Shown here piece after piece: positions 1-7,707 of a DNA stretch of 64,000 bases (the first letter of the stretch is position 1; each line of letters starts with the position of its first letter). The stretch comes from Paenibacillus rubinfantis. GTDB lineage: Bacteria; Bacillota; Bacilli; Paenibacillales; Paenibacillaceae. A program made the translations under genes and the position numbers. The notes beneath the pieces were generated by a model, which saw nothing but the letters and a program-made list of their open reading frames with translations, was not told the DNA's origin and searched no databases. The stretch spans positions 372,001-436,000 of the forward strand of contig NZ_LN909064.1 in NCBI RefSeq assembly GCF_001486505.1, written 5' to 3'.

Positions 1-73
1 TTCCTCACCCTTTTCAATAGTCCCCATCCTTTCCTTTCCCTAGCGAATTTGCCCCTTAGCCATTCGCTGACAC

Positions 74-89
74 GTTCGTTATAACGAAC
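74..89. promoter_or_regulatory. Perfect 16-bp palindrome, possible operator
   Basis: GTTCGTTATAACGAAC is a perfect 16-bp palindrome in the non-coding first 159 bases. It looks like a dimeric repressor site (TetR- or MarR-like half-sites are typical of such symmetry). Its target is probably a gene left of the window, because the only neighbour here, the FemAB-like gene, reads toward it and ends at 160. No coding sequence is seen in 1-159. Confidence 0.4.
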
Positions 90-159
90 CGTTACTTATG
101 TCTATTATATCTAATTTTTATTAAATGGGAAGGGGGAAATCGGGTGGACTTTGAGTTCC

Positions 160-1083
160 TTATGTGCGAAGAGTGCCCCGGACAAACCGCAACCAATCGC
201 GCCCCGCGCGAAAAATCTCTTTTACCCCCGGAGGCCGGACAAGATAGTAGGGCGTGACCTGGCCGCCCCAATTGATTTTGGAGTAGGCGACGGTCGGAAG
301 GTTGGCCCCGGCAAAGTCGAATTCGGCAAAGCCGGCGTCCGACAGGTCCTGGAGGGCGAAGCTTTGTGATTGTTGAACCACGCCTCGGTTTAAATGTTCC
401 GTTTTGCTGCCTGCAACCCAGCCGAAGGCGCGCCGGTTGTCCAGGGCAACCACCACGCTGGCGCTGACCGGTTCTCCCGTTGGCGCATAACAGACGTAGG
501 CGCGGAAGGCTTGATCTCCAAGCAGATCCTGGGCCAGCTCAAGATCCTGCAGGGTGAGCTGGTGGCTGAAACCCTGCCTCGATTCCGTGCCTTGCAGGCA
601 CGGATGCACCTCGGACATCTTTCGCGACAACGCCGTCCGGTAGCCGGCGGCGGTCGCTTTTTTGATTTTCGCACGGATCTCCGTGCTGGCTTGATCCAGA
701 GTATAGGGGAGCTCCACAACGTACGTGTATTTCACCTCCGCTTTAAACCCGCTCCACAAAAAGGGACGGATGTCGGCGATCTCGGGCGGGAATACGAAGC
801 TGGCGCTGCACTGGGCCTTCCGTAAATCCGGGATTATCACCTTGGCGGTTTCATGCCATTGCCGGTTTAGCTTATAAGGTTTATCCGTTGGCGTTGGATG
901 GAAAGCGAAGGGGTGGTAAGGATTCAAAGGCGGCAAGTACAAGTGGCCTTTCCGGTTGAAGAAAAACAGGCTCTCCCCCCGCGCCGGCGAATTGGGGGCT
1001 TCCCAACGGACGAAACGTGCGCTGCAGCCCCATTTTCGAGTATGGAATTCCGCCCATTTTTCCCATAAATCGCGATTGTTCAT
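160..1083 (-). CDS. FemAB/GNAT-like acyltransferase
   Basis: The 307-residue protein has the look of a FemAB-like or GNAT-fold aminoacyl/acetyl transferase. A C-terminal stretch reads PVSASVVVALDNRRAFGWVAG and then HLNRGVVQQSQSFALQDL, followed by FDFAGANLPTVAYSKINWGG; this resembles the second GNAT subdomain of FemAB proteins, where the chain runs from a sheltering strand to a DF-G segment and a K-FG motif. There is no signal peptide, so it should act in the cytoplasm on a lipid- or nucleotide-linked precursor. GAGG lies about 8 bases before the ATG. It is divergent from the beta-helix gene that opens the polysaccharide locus, so a role in modifying the polymer or wall is inferred. The acceptor and donor cannot be told from sequence. 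Confidence 0.65.
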   Translation of the reverse strand: MNNRDLWEKWAEFHTRKWGCSARFVRWEAPNSPARGESLFFFNRKGHLYLPPLNPYHPFAFHPTPTDKPYKLNRQWHETAKVIIPDLRKAQCSASFVFPPEIADIRPFLWSGFKAEVKYTYVVELPYTLDQASTEIRAKIKKATAAGYRTALSRKMSEVHPCLQGTESRQGFSHQLTLQDLELAQDLLGDQAFRAYVCYAPTGEPVSASVVVALDNRRAFGWVAGSKTEHLNRGVVQQSQSFALQDLSDAGFAEFDFAGANLPTVAYSKINWGGQVTPYYLVRPPGVKEIFRAGRDWLRFVRGTLRT

Positions 1084-1253
1084 AGGATTACCTCGGGTTT
1101 CTTTTTAAGGCATACCGCGCCTCATTGCCAGACTATGATCTTGTCCCCCCGAATATGCGCAAAGACGTGCGTGTGCGGATCAAGGCACATGCCGCTCCCT
1201 CTGGGGAGACTTGGCATTATATATAAGCAAACGAACGAATAGGAGGGAAGACC

Positions 1254-2528
1254 ATGATATCGGTAGCGAATTTCGGGGCGAAGGGCAACGGAGTGACGGA
1301 CGATACCGCGGCGATTCAGCGAGCGCTCAATCAGGCCGCGGCAACCGGAGATACCGTTTATTTTCCCAAAGGGGTTTACCTGGTTAATCCGGCCAAGACG
1401 CTGAAGGTTGGCGGCAATACCACGATCAAGGGTGACGGCCGAAGCTCGGTCATTCGCGCATCGTCCAGCAGCTTTGGCTGGGAACTGATGCGGGTGACGG
1501 GCAAAGACATCCTGTTAACCGGCCTTGTCCTTGACGGCAACCGGCGGGTGAATCGGGTGCTGACGATTGCCGGGGGCAGTGTGCGAGTGACGGTTCAAGG
1601 GCTGCTCGTTCAAGGAGCCACGCATAGCAATGATCGCCGCAGCGACTATTACGCGGGTGTTGTGTCCGGCATCGTGGTGCTCGGCAATACCGAGTCGATA
1701 GCCATTCAGGGCTCGGAGATCGCGGATGTTGTCGCTCAAAACGGGGGCGGAATCGGCCTTGTCGCCCGGGGGATTTACGTCACAACCACCTGGGGGAGCA
1801 AGGAGCGGGCTGCAGTCAAGGTATCCATTACGGGATGCACGATTCATCATATCGGCCCGGCCGACGACGGTGACGGCATTTATTATGAAGACCCGGCGAT
1901 GGAAGAGAATTGCGGGACGGGGGTCGGCAGTCTGATCGTGGGTAACCGCTTCGATTATTGCGCCAAGCGGGCGATCAAAGTGTTTGCCAAAGGGGTCACG
2001 ATACGCGGCAATTCGATCAACAATCCTTACCGGAGCAATAACACCTATATGGGCGTGGAAAAAGGCCGACGGGCACCGGACATGTACGCGGCAATCAGCA
2101 TTTACGGAGGCGATAACGTTGTGGAGGGCAATCAAATTGCCGGCAGCGGCAGCTTCTACGCGGCCATCGAGGTCGGGGCCGGGGCATCCGTCGATAACGT
2201 AGTTATTCAAGGCAACTCCATCGTGATGGGCAGTCAAAGCGAGATCAAGGGGACAACGGCGATTCGCCTAGGGAATATCCGCGATTTTGTGATTGGAGGC
2301 AACGACCTGCAAAACGGCGAGCGCGGAATCTGGACCTGGCAAAACGCCGAAAACGGCCGCATCGAAAACAACGCCATCCGCATGCCGCGGGGCGGCGGGA
2401 TCGACTTGACGACGTATCTGCGGGGGTACACGCAAAAAAACATTCGCTGCACGGGGAACCGAATTACAGCCGGCTCCTATAAAGTGAACACCTCCTCGTT
2501 AACCAATTCGAACATAGTCGTTCAATAG
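1254..2528 (+). CDS. Right-handed parallel beta-helix (pectate-lyase-3 type) protein
   Basis: The 424-residue protein opens with NFGAKGNGVTDDTAAIQRAL, the hallmark start of Pectate_lyase_3 / tailspike-type beta-helices. It continues as short repeats rich in N, G, I and V (I-x-G-N-x-I) typical of solenoid coils. There is no signal peptide or membrane segment. A GGAGGG ribosome site precedes the ATG. It is clearly paralogous to the protein at 19980-21296: both carry a DGIY segment, an AKR-IK segment and DMYAAISIY followed by an AAIE segment. Such proteins act as polysaccharide lyases, epimerases or binding scaffolds. Position at the head of the exopolysaccharide genes suggests it acts on that polymer. 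The exact reaction is unknown. Confidence 0.75.
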   Translation: MISVANFGAKGNGVTDDTAAIQRALNQAAATGDTVYFPKGVYLVNPAKTLKVGGNTTIKGDGRSSVIRASSSSFGWELMRVTGKDILLTGLVLDGNRRVNRVLTIAGGSVRVTVQGLLVQGATHSNDRRSDYYAGVVSGIVVLGNTESIAIQGSEIADVVAQNGGGIGLVARGIYVTTTWGSKERAAVKVSITGCTIHHIGPADDGDGIYYEDPAMEENCGTGVGSLIVGNRFDYCAKRAIKVFAKGVTIRGNSINNPYRSNNTYMGVEKGRRAPDMYAAISIYGGDNVVEGNQIAGSGSFYAAIEVGAGASVDNVVIQGNSIVMGSQSEIKGTTAIRLGNIRDFVIGGNDLQNGERGIWTWQNAENGRIENNAIRMPRGGGIDLTTYLRGYTQKNIRCTGNRITAGSYKVNTSSLTNSNIVVQ

Positions 2529-2570
2529 GGATTGTATATGAGATCAATTTTTCAAATTTATACTACTAAT

Positions 2571-2600
2571 TTGGCAGAATCCTGAATATAAGACTATATA
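2571..2600 (+). promoter_or_regulatory. Candidate sigma-A promoter for the polysaccharide genes
   Basis: TTGGCA (2571) and TATATA (2595) are separated by 18 bases in the AT-rich 130-bp gap between the beta-helix gene and the deacetylase. It would start transcription about 50 bases before the deacetylase start. Confidence 0.4.
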
Positions 2601-2658
2601 GCAATCAACTTAGTAGACGGTAGAAGCCACAGCTTGACCCGAAAAGAGGTGAGTTCAT

Positions 2659-3726
2659 TTGGCGGAGGAAGCGGGAATTTTGGTTGTATCGATTGACTTC
2701 GAGCTATATTGGGGCGTCCGGGATCTTTATACCAAGGCGGAGTATGGGGCGAAATGGTTGCGAGAAAGGGAATGGATCCCCCACATACTAGAGTTATTCC
2801 GGGCGTCCGGCGTTCACGCAACTTGGGCGACGGTGGGGCTGCTGTTTTTTGCGGACCGGCGCGAGCTGCTGGCAGGCTTGCCGGCGCTTCAACCGAGTTA
2901 CGACGATCCCGGGCTCTCGCCCTACGGAGAGATTAATTCCGGCTCTGTTGGAGACGGAGAGGAAGAGGACCCCAGCTCCTTTGCACCAACGCTGATTGAG
3001 CAAATCCGTCAAACCCCGGGTCAAGCGATCGGCTCGCATACGTTTTCGCACTTTTATTGCATGGAGAAGGGGCAGTCCGTTGACGAGTTTTACAGTGATC
3101 TGCAGGCGGCGGTAGCCGCAGCGGAACTACGGGGAATCCCCCTTCAAAGCCTGGTGCTCCCGCGCAACCAGCTGCGCCGCCAGTATATGCGCAGATTGCC
3201 GGAGCTTGGGTTTAAGACGTATCGGGGAAATCCTCGCCATTCGCTGTACCGCGGCGGCTATTCCGTGTCCGATCACTTTCTGCGCCGGGCGCTGCGGCTG
3301 GCCGACAGCTACCTGAACCTGACGGGGCATCACACCTACCCGGTGGACTCAATCTCGTCCAGGCTTCCGATCGATCTGCCAGCCAGCTTCTTTTTTCGGA
3401 CGCCTCCCGAACCGCTCCGGCGGCTGGAGCCGCTTCGGCTGAAGCGCATCAAGGATGGCATGACTCAGGCCGCCCGGCAGGGACAGGTGTACCATCTCTG
3501 GCTTCATCCCTACAACGCGGCGGAGGCGGAGGCCTTTCGCTCGCTGGAAGAAGTCGTGCGTCACTACCGTTATTTGGCCGAACGATACGGAATGATCAGC
3601 TTGAATATGGAGGAGCTTGGCGAGCGAGTTTTGGCGGGGTCGGAGAACCAGGCAGCGGTCATACCGACGGAATCTGAGGAAAAGGAAATTGCCGAGAACC
3701 GAAGCTTGCAGGCATTAATCGAATGA
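2659..3726 (+). CDS. Polysaccharide deacetylase (NodB-like)
   Basis: This 355-residue NodB-homology protein should remove acetyl groups from an amino sugar in the surface polymer or its precursor. The first motif is VSIDFELYWG near residue 11 (metal-binding Asp region). The HxxxH metal motif is in GSHTFSHFY near residue 130. No signal peptide is visible, so it is cytoplasmic or non-classically exported. The start is TTG, chosen because AAAGAGGTGAG lies 5-10 bases upstream and the ATT-rich region before it has no better start. It is followed 11 bases later by the Wzz-like gene, which puts it at the head of the operon. Substrate is inferred from context only. Confidence 0.75.
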   Translation: MAEEAGILVVSIDFELYWGVRDLYTKAEYGAKWLREREWIPHILELFRASGVHATWATVGLLFFADRRELLAGLPALQPSYDDPGLSPYGEINSGSVGDGEEEDPSSFAPTLIEQIRQTPGQAIGSHTFSHFYCMEKGQSVDEFYSDLQAAVAAAELRGIPLQSLVLPRNQLRRQYMRRLPELGFKTYRGNPRHSLYRGGYSVSDHFLRRALRLADSYLNLTGHHTYPVDSISSRLPIDLPASFFFRTPPEPLRRLEPLRLKRIKDGMTQAARQGQVYHLWLHPYNAAEAEAFRSLEEVVRHYRYLAERYGMISLNMEELGERVLAGSENQAAVIPTESEEKEIAENRSLQALIE

Positions 3727-3737
3727 GGTGAACAACT

Positions 3738-4430
3738 ATGGATATGGTAGCCGTTTGGAACGCCGTCCGTCGGCATATTCTCGCATTTTCTATCGTTCTG
3801 GCGACTTGCGTCGGACTGGCTGTGCTTTTGAACGAAGTGGTGACTCCCTCCTACCGGGCTAACGTAAGTCTGGTCGCCAATATCGCGTCGAATCCGGGAT
3901 CGAGTACCTACAACGAGTTCTTGGCCAGCCAGATGTTGACCAAAACCTATGAGGATACGATCCAAAGCCGCTATATCGCTACGGAAGTCAAAAGGAAGGT
4001 CCCCACCCCAGACACGGTCATTCAAATGCTAAAAAAGGTGAAGGTTCGCACCGATCCCGGAACGTTGGTCATTATGCTGTCCTATACGGGAGACGAGCCG
4101 AAGCAGGCGGTTCAGATCGCGAATGCCTTTGCCGATACGTTTATCGCCAAATCGAAGGAGATCGTGGACGGCGCCAACGTCTCCATTTTGGATTACGCCA
4201 GCCTGGAGGAGACCCAGAAACCGGTCAGCCCTCGCAAAGCGCTCAACCTCGCGCTCGCTGCCTTCGTGGGCCTGTTCGCGGGACTCAGCCTGGCGCTGAT
4301 CCGGGATGCCCGGCACCTGCGCAACAAGAAAAACCGCCAGGCGCGGCGGCATCTGCCGGAGGATTACTCGGAGCTTGGCGACGCCCTGGTCCGGATCGAG
4401 AAGAAATATCAAGGGAGGGCGGTCAAATGA
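3738..4430 (+). CDS. Wzz/YveK-like chain-length determinant protein
   Basis: The 230-residue protein has the polysaccharide co-polymerase layout. A transmembrane helix is near residues 14-32, then an extracytoplasmic domain, then the Pro-rich stretch KPVSPRKALNLA leading into a second helix near residues 160-180. A basic cytoplasmic tail follows. Proteins of this family set polymer length and in Firmicutes usually partner with a separate tyrosine kinase; none is encoded in the window. The stop codon overlaps the next start (ATGA), so translation is probably coupled to the oxidoreductase. Confidence 0.75.
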   Translation: MDMVAVWNAVRRHILAFSIVLATCVGLAVLLNEVVTPSYRANVSLVANIASNPGSSTYNEFLASQMLTKTYEDTIQSRYIATEVKRKVPTPDTVIQMLKKVKVRTDPGTLVIMLSYTGDEPKQAVQIANAFADTFIAKSKEIVDGANVSILDYASLEETQKPVSPRKALNLALAAFVGLFAGLSLALIRDARHLRNKKNRQARRHLPEDYSELGDALVRIEKKYQGRAVK

Positions 4431-5446
4431 TGAATTTCGCCATCGCGGGCTGCGGGCATATTGCCTACAAGCATATCGACGCGATTGAAAAAACGGAAGG
4501 AGCCCGCCTTGTAGCTCTATGCGACCCGAACCCGGACCGGCTGGCGGAGCTGCAGGTGATCACGCCAGCCGCGTCATATCCGGATCTCGGCACGATGCTG
4601 GCACATCAGCCGGATATTGACGCCGTCTGCATCTGCGCGCCCAGCGGACTGCACGGGGCGCTGGCGCTCGAGGCGCTCCGGGCGGGCAAGCATCTCGTGC
4701 TGGAGAAGCCGGTGACGCTGGATCTGAGGGAGGCGGAGCAGCTGCGCCAAGCCGTTCGCTTAAGCGGCGTAAAGGCGACGGTGGTTCACCCGAATCGGTA
4801 CCGTCCGGCGATGCGGGTGCTCCAGGCGGCGCTGGCGGAGCAGCGATTCGGCAAGCTGAGCCACGTCAACATGACCGTGCGCTGGAATCGCAGCCAAGCC
4901 TATTACGACCAAGCGGCTTGGCGCGGCACGAAGGCGATGGACGGCGGTGTGCTGCTCAATCAAGCGATCCACGGCCTGGACTTGCTGCAATGGCTGTTTG
5001 GCCCGGTTGCGGAGGTCAAATCGCTGACGGCGACGAGACTGAAGCGGATCGAGGCGGAGGATGTAGCGATTGCGGCGATCCGGCTGGACAGCGGCGCATT
5101 AGGCGTGATCGAGGCGGCCACCACGGTGTACGGACATAACCTGGAGGAGAGCCTCTCTGTATTCGGCGAGGAAGGTTATGCCGTGATCGGCGGCAAGACG
5201 GCCAACTGGATCCGCCATTGGGTCTGCGCTTCGATGTCGCGGGAAGAAACGGAAGCGCTGATTCGCAGCGTGGACAAGGATCCCTACGGCGTACCGGGGC
5301 ATCAATGCATCATCGCCGATCTCGTCCAAGCCGTTCAGGAGGACCGGGAACCGGAAATCACGCTGGAGGACGGCATACGCGCCGTGAAGCTGGCGCTGGA
5401 CATGACCGGCGGGGGGAGCGGTGAACCTGCTCATACCCTCGGATAG
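4427..5446 (+). CDS. Gfo/Idh/MocA oxidoreductase (WlbA/WbpB-like)
   Basis: This 339-residue NAD-dependent oxidoreductase has the N-terminal Rossmann motif AGCGHIA near residue 7 and the family EKPVTLDL motif near residue 88. In pathways to UDP-2,3-diacetamido uronic acids the WlbA/WbpB member oxidises C3 of UDP-GlcNAcA to a 3-keto sugar. That role is inferred here because the dehydrogenase, acetyltransferase and aminotransferase of the same pathway are next to it. The ATG overlaps the Wzz stop by 4 bases; GGGAGGG lies upstream. Other Gfo/Idh/MocA sugars (inositol, for example) are possible but poorly fit the neighbourhood. Confidence 0.75.
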   Translation: MMNFAIAGCGHIAYKHIDAIEKTEGARLVALCDPNPDRLAELQVITPAASYPDLGTMLAHQPDIDAVCICAPSGLHGALALEALRAGKHLVLEKPVTLDLREAEQLRQAVRLSGVKATVVHPNRYRPAMRVLQAALAEQRFGKLSHVNMTVRWNRSQAYYDQAAWRGTKAMDGGVLLNQAIHGLDLLQWLFGPVAEVKSLTATRLKRIEAEDVAIAAIRLDSGALGVIEAATTVYGHNLEESLSVFGEEGYAVIGGKTANWIRHWVCASMSREETEALIRSVDKDPYGVPGHQCIIADLVQAVQEDREPEITLEDGIRAVKLALDMTGGGSGEPAHTLG

Positions 5447-5463
5447 GAAGGAGACGAGACGTT

Positions 5464-6825
5464 ATGCATAGCGGAATGCAGAGTCAATGGATACCGGAGA
5501 CGGAAGGCTCCGGGAACGAGCAAGCCGGGCTGCTGCGCAAGCTCAAGGACAAAACCGCGGTGATCGGCGTGATTGGGCTAGGGTATGTGGGGCTGCCGCT
5601 GGCCGTCGAAAAGGCGAAAGCCGGCTACCGCGTCATCGGATTTGACGTGCAGAGCCGGAAGATCGAGATGCTAAACCGCGGTCATAACTACATAGGGGAC
5701 GTCGTGGATGAGGATTTGCGCGGCATGGTGGAGGACGGACGGCTGCGGGCGACCGCGGAGTATGCGTTTTTGCGCGAGGTAGATGCCGTGGCGATCTGCG
5801 TGCCAACGCCGCTGGATATTTATCAGCAGCCGGATACGAGCTACGTAGAGAATTCCACGCGGGAAATCGCTCGGTTTCTGCACCCGGGGATGCTGGTCGT
5901 GCTGGAGAGCACCACCTACCCCGGGACGACGGAGGAGTTGGTGCGGCCGATCCTGGAAGCGACGGGACTGCGCTGCGGGGTTGATTTTTTTCTGGCGTAT
6001 TCCCCGGAACGGGTGGATCCCGGCAACAAAACCTACAACACGAAAAACACGCCCAAAGTGGTGGGCGGCGTCACGCCGGCATGCTCGAAGGTGGCCGAGG
6101 CATTGTATCGCCAGGTCCTGAACGGCGACGTGCACGTGGTATCCAGTCCGGCGGTGGCGGAAATGGAGAAGATTTATGAGAACACGTTCCGTCATATCAA
6201 CATCGCCTTAGCCAATGAGATGGCCGTTCTCTGCAGCCGGATGGGGATTAACGTGTGGGAAGTCATCGATGCAGCAAAGTCCAAGCCCTATGGGTTTATG
6301 GCTTTTTATCCGGGGCCGGGGCTAGGCGGGCATTGTATCCCGGTTGATCCGTTTTACCTGACCTGGAAAGCGCGGGAGTACGGGTATCATACCCGACTGA
6401 TCGAGTTGGCGGGGGAGATCAATAATGCGATGCCGGAGTTCGTGGTACGGCGGATCGGCGATATCTTAAACGGCGACCGTAAGTCGCTGAGCGGTTCGAC
6501 CGTCTATTTGCTGGGTGTCGCGTACAAAAAAGACATCGACGATTACCGCGAATCGCCGGTGCTGAAAATGATCGGACTGCTGGAGGAGCGCGGCGCCACC
6601 GTATGGACGAGTGACACGCATATTGCGGAGTTCAAACATCAGGGCCTCGCTTATACGTGCGAGGAACTGACCGAGCAGCGGCTGAGGGACGCCGATATTG
6701 CGGTCATCACAACCGATCATTCGGGCTTTGACTACGAACTGATCGGGCGCGCCAGCGGCTGCCTGCTTGACACTCGAAACGCCATGAGGGAGCAGGTCAA
6801 GCCGGAGCGGTATTACTTGCTGTAG
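5464..6825 (+). CDS. UDP-N-acetylhexosamine 6-dehydrogenase (WbpA/WbpO type)
   Basis: The 453-residue protein belongs to the UDP-glucose/UDP-HexNAc dehydrogenase family, which oxidises C6 of the nucleotide sugar to a uronic acid using two NAD. The N-terminal NAD motif is GLGYVGLPLA near residue 38. The catalytic Cys is in GGHCIPVDPFYL near residue 290; the IPVDP context is typical of HexNAc rather than glucose dehydrogenases. The C-terminal domain starts around LGVAYKKDIDD. It should supply UDP-GlcNAcA to the upstream oxidoreductase. A 300-bp repeat array separates it from the acetyltransferase downstream. Confidence 0.85.
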   Translation: MHSGMQSQWIPETEGSGNEQAGLLRKLKDKTAVIGVIGLGYVGLPLAVEKAKAGYRVIGFDVQSRKIEMLNRGHNYIGDVVDEDLRGMVEDGRLRATAEYAFLREVDAVAICVPTPLDIYQQPDTSYVENSTREIARFLHPGMLVVLESTTYPGTTEELVRPILEATGLRCGVDFFLAYSPERVDPGNKTYNTKNTPKVVGGVTPACSKVAEALYRQVLNGDVHVVSSPAVAEMEKIYENTFRHINIALANEMAVLCSRMGINVWEVIDAAKSKPYGFMAFYPGPGLGGHCIPVDPFYLTWKAREYGYHTRLIELAGEINNAMPEFVVRRIGDILNGDRKSLSGSTVYLLGVAYKKDIDDYRESPVLKMIGLLEERGATVWTSDTHIAEFKHQGLAYTCEELTEQRLRDADIAVITTDHSGFDYELIGRASGCLLDTRNAMREQVKPERYYLL

Positions 6826-6910
6826 CGATTGGCCCGTGTCATATGGCTTGCGGCCAGCGGGTGGGCTCGGGCGGCAGGCGGTGCATCGACGTCTCTCCGG
6901 CCTCTGGCGC

Positions 6911-7091
6911 AAATGTTGTATTTATTGCATCATTTGGACTCCAAATGGCGGGTGGCGCGCGGAAATGTTGCACTTCCTGCAACATTTATGCTCCAAATCG
7001 GGTTGGAGCCGCCCAATTGTTGTACTTATTGCAACATTTCCGGCCAACGCAGCTCATTTTGTCGCTAAATGTTGCACCTTTTACAACAAAT
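6911..7091. repeat. Array 1: four 25-bp palindromes at exact 52-bp period
   Basis: Four copies start at 6911, 6963, 7015 and 7067, each built as 10-base arm, 5-base loop, 10-base arm. The consensus is AAATGTTGYA, loop, TRCAACATTT. Loops differ (TTTAT, CTTCC, CTTAT, CCTTT). The copy at 6963 is a perfect palindrome. Spacers are all 27 bases and differ, though the first two share CTCCAAAT. The array fills most of the 300-bp gap inside the polysaccharide operon. Transcribed, it would form four consecutive hairpins. Confidence 0.9.
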
Positions 7092-7125
7092 CTCACCCAA
7101 TTTACCTTAAGAGGAGCTAACAAAC

Positions 7126-7707
7126 ATGGATGGATCGATTCATGAAACCGCGGTTGTGGATCCGGGAGCGCAGGTTGGGGAAGGGACGAGAATTTGGCAT
7201 TTTACTCATGTGTCGTCAGACGCGGTTATCGGCAGCCGGTGCAGCTTGGGGCAAAACGTCTATATCGCCAATCGCGTTCGCATCGGCAACGGGGTGAAGA
7301 TCCAAAATAACGTCTCCGTCTACGAAGGCGTTATTTTGGAGGACGAGGTGTTTTGCGGGCCAAGCATGGTCTTTACCAATGTGCGGACTCCGCGCGCGGC
7401 GTTTCCACGTAACCGCAGCGAGGATTATCTCAAGACGCGGGTGGGGCGCGGCGCGTCGATCGGGGCGAACGCCACCATCGTCTGCGGGATCACGATCGGC
7501 GAATGGGCCTTGATCGCGGCCGGGGCCGTCGTCACCCGCGATGTGCAGCCCTACGCGCTGATCGCCGGGGTGCCCGGGCGGCGCATCGGCTGGGTGTGCC
7601 GCTGCGGGAAGACGCTGGGCTTTAGCGGCGGGGCCGGACAATGCAGCGACTGCGGCCGGGAATACCGGCTGGAGCAGGACGTCGTAGCGATCATGAAGGA
7701 AGGGTGA
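7126..7707 (+). CDS. Left-handed beta-helix N-acetyltransferase (WbpD/WlbB-like)
   Basis: The 193-residue acetyltransferase carries hexapeptide repeats, for example IGSRCSLGQNVYIANRVRIG and later ASIGANATIVCGITIG, which form the trimeric left-handed helix that binds acetyl-CoA. WbpD/WlbB members acetylate the C3 amine of UDP-GlcNAc3NA. The C-terminal tail has paired cysteines (CRCG, then CSDCG), a small zinc-ribbon-like end that I associate with this subfamily. AAGAGGAG lies before the ATG. It sits directly ahead of its partner aminotransferase, and the two genes abut. Confidence 0.8.
   Translation: MDGSIHETAVVDPGAQVGEGTRIWHFTHVSSDAVIGSRCSLGQNVYIANRVRIGNGVKIQNNVSVYEGVILEDEVFCGPSMVFTNVRTPRAAFPRNRSEDYLKTRVGRGASIGANATIVCGITIGEWALIAAGAVVTRDVQPYALIAGVPGRRIGWVCRCGKTLGFSGGAGQCSDCGREYRLEQDVVAIMKEG

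Noticed and set aside
394-825. Plus-strand frame opposite the FemAB-like gene
   Set aside because: It is antisense to a well-patterned protein with a ribosome site, and its own translation has no motif.
6911-7091. CRISPR array
   Set aside because: Repeats vary in loop and arms, spacers share words, arrays have only four units and no cas gene is near.
6829-7145. Three overlapping short plus-strand frames
   Set aside because: They run through the palindrome array, lack ribosome sites and have no protein-like pattern.
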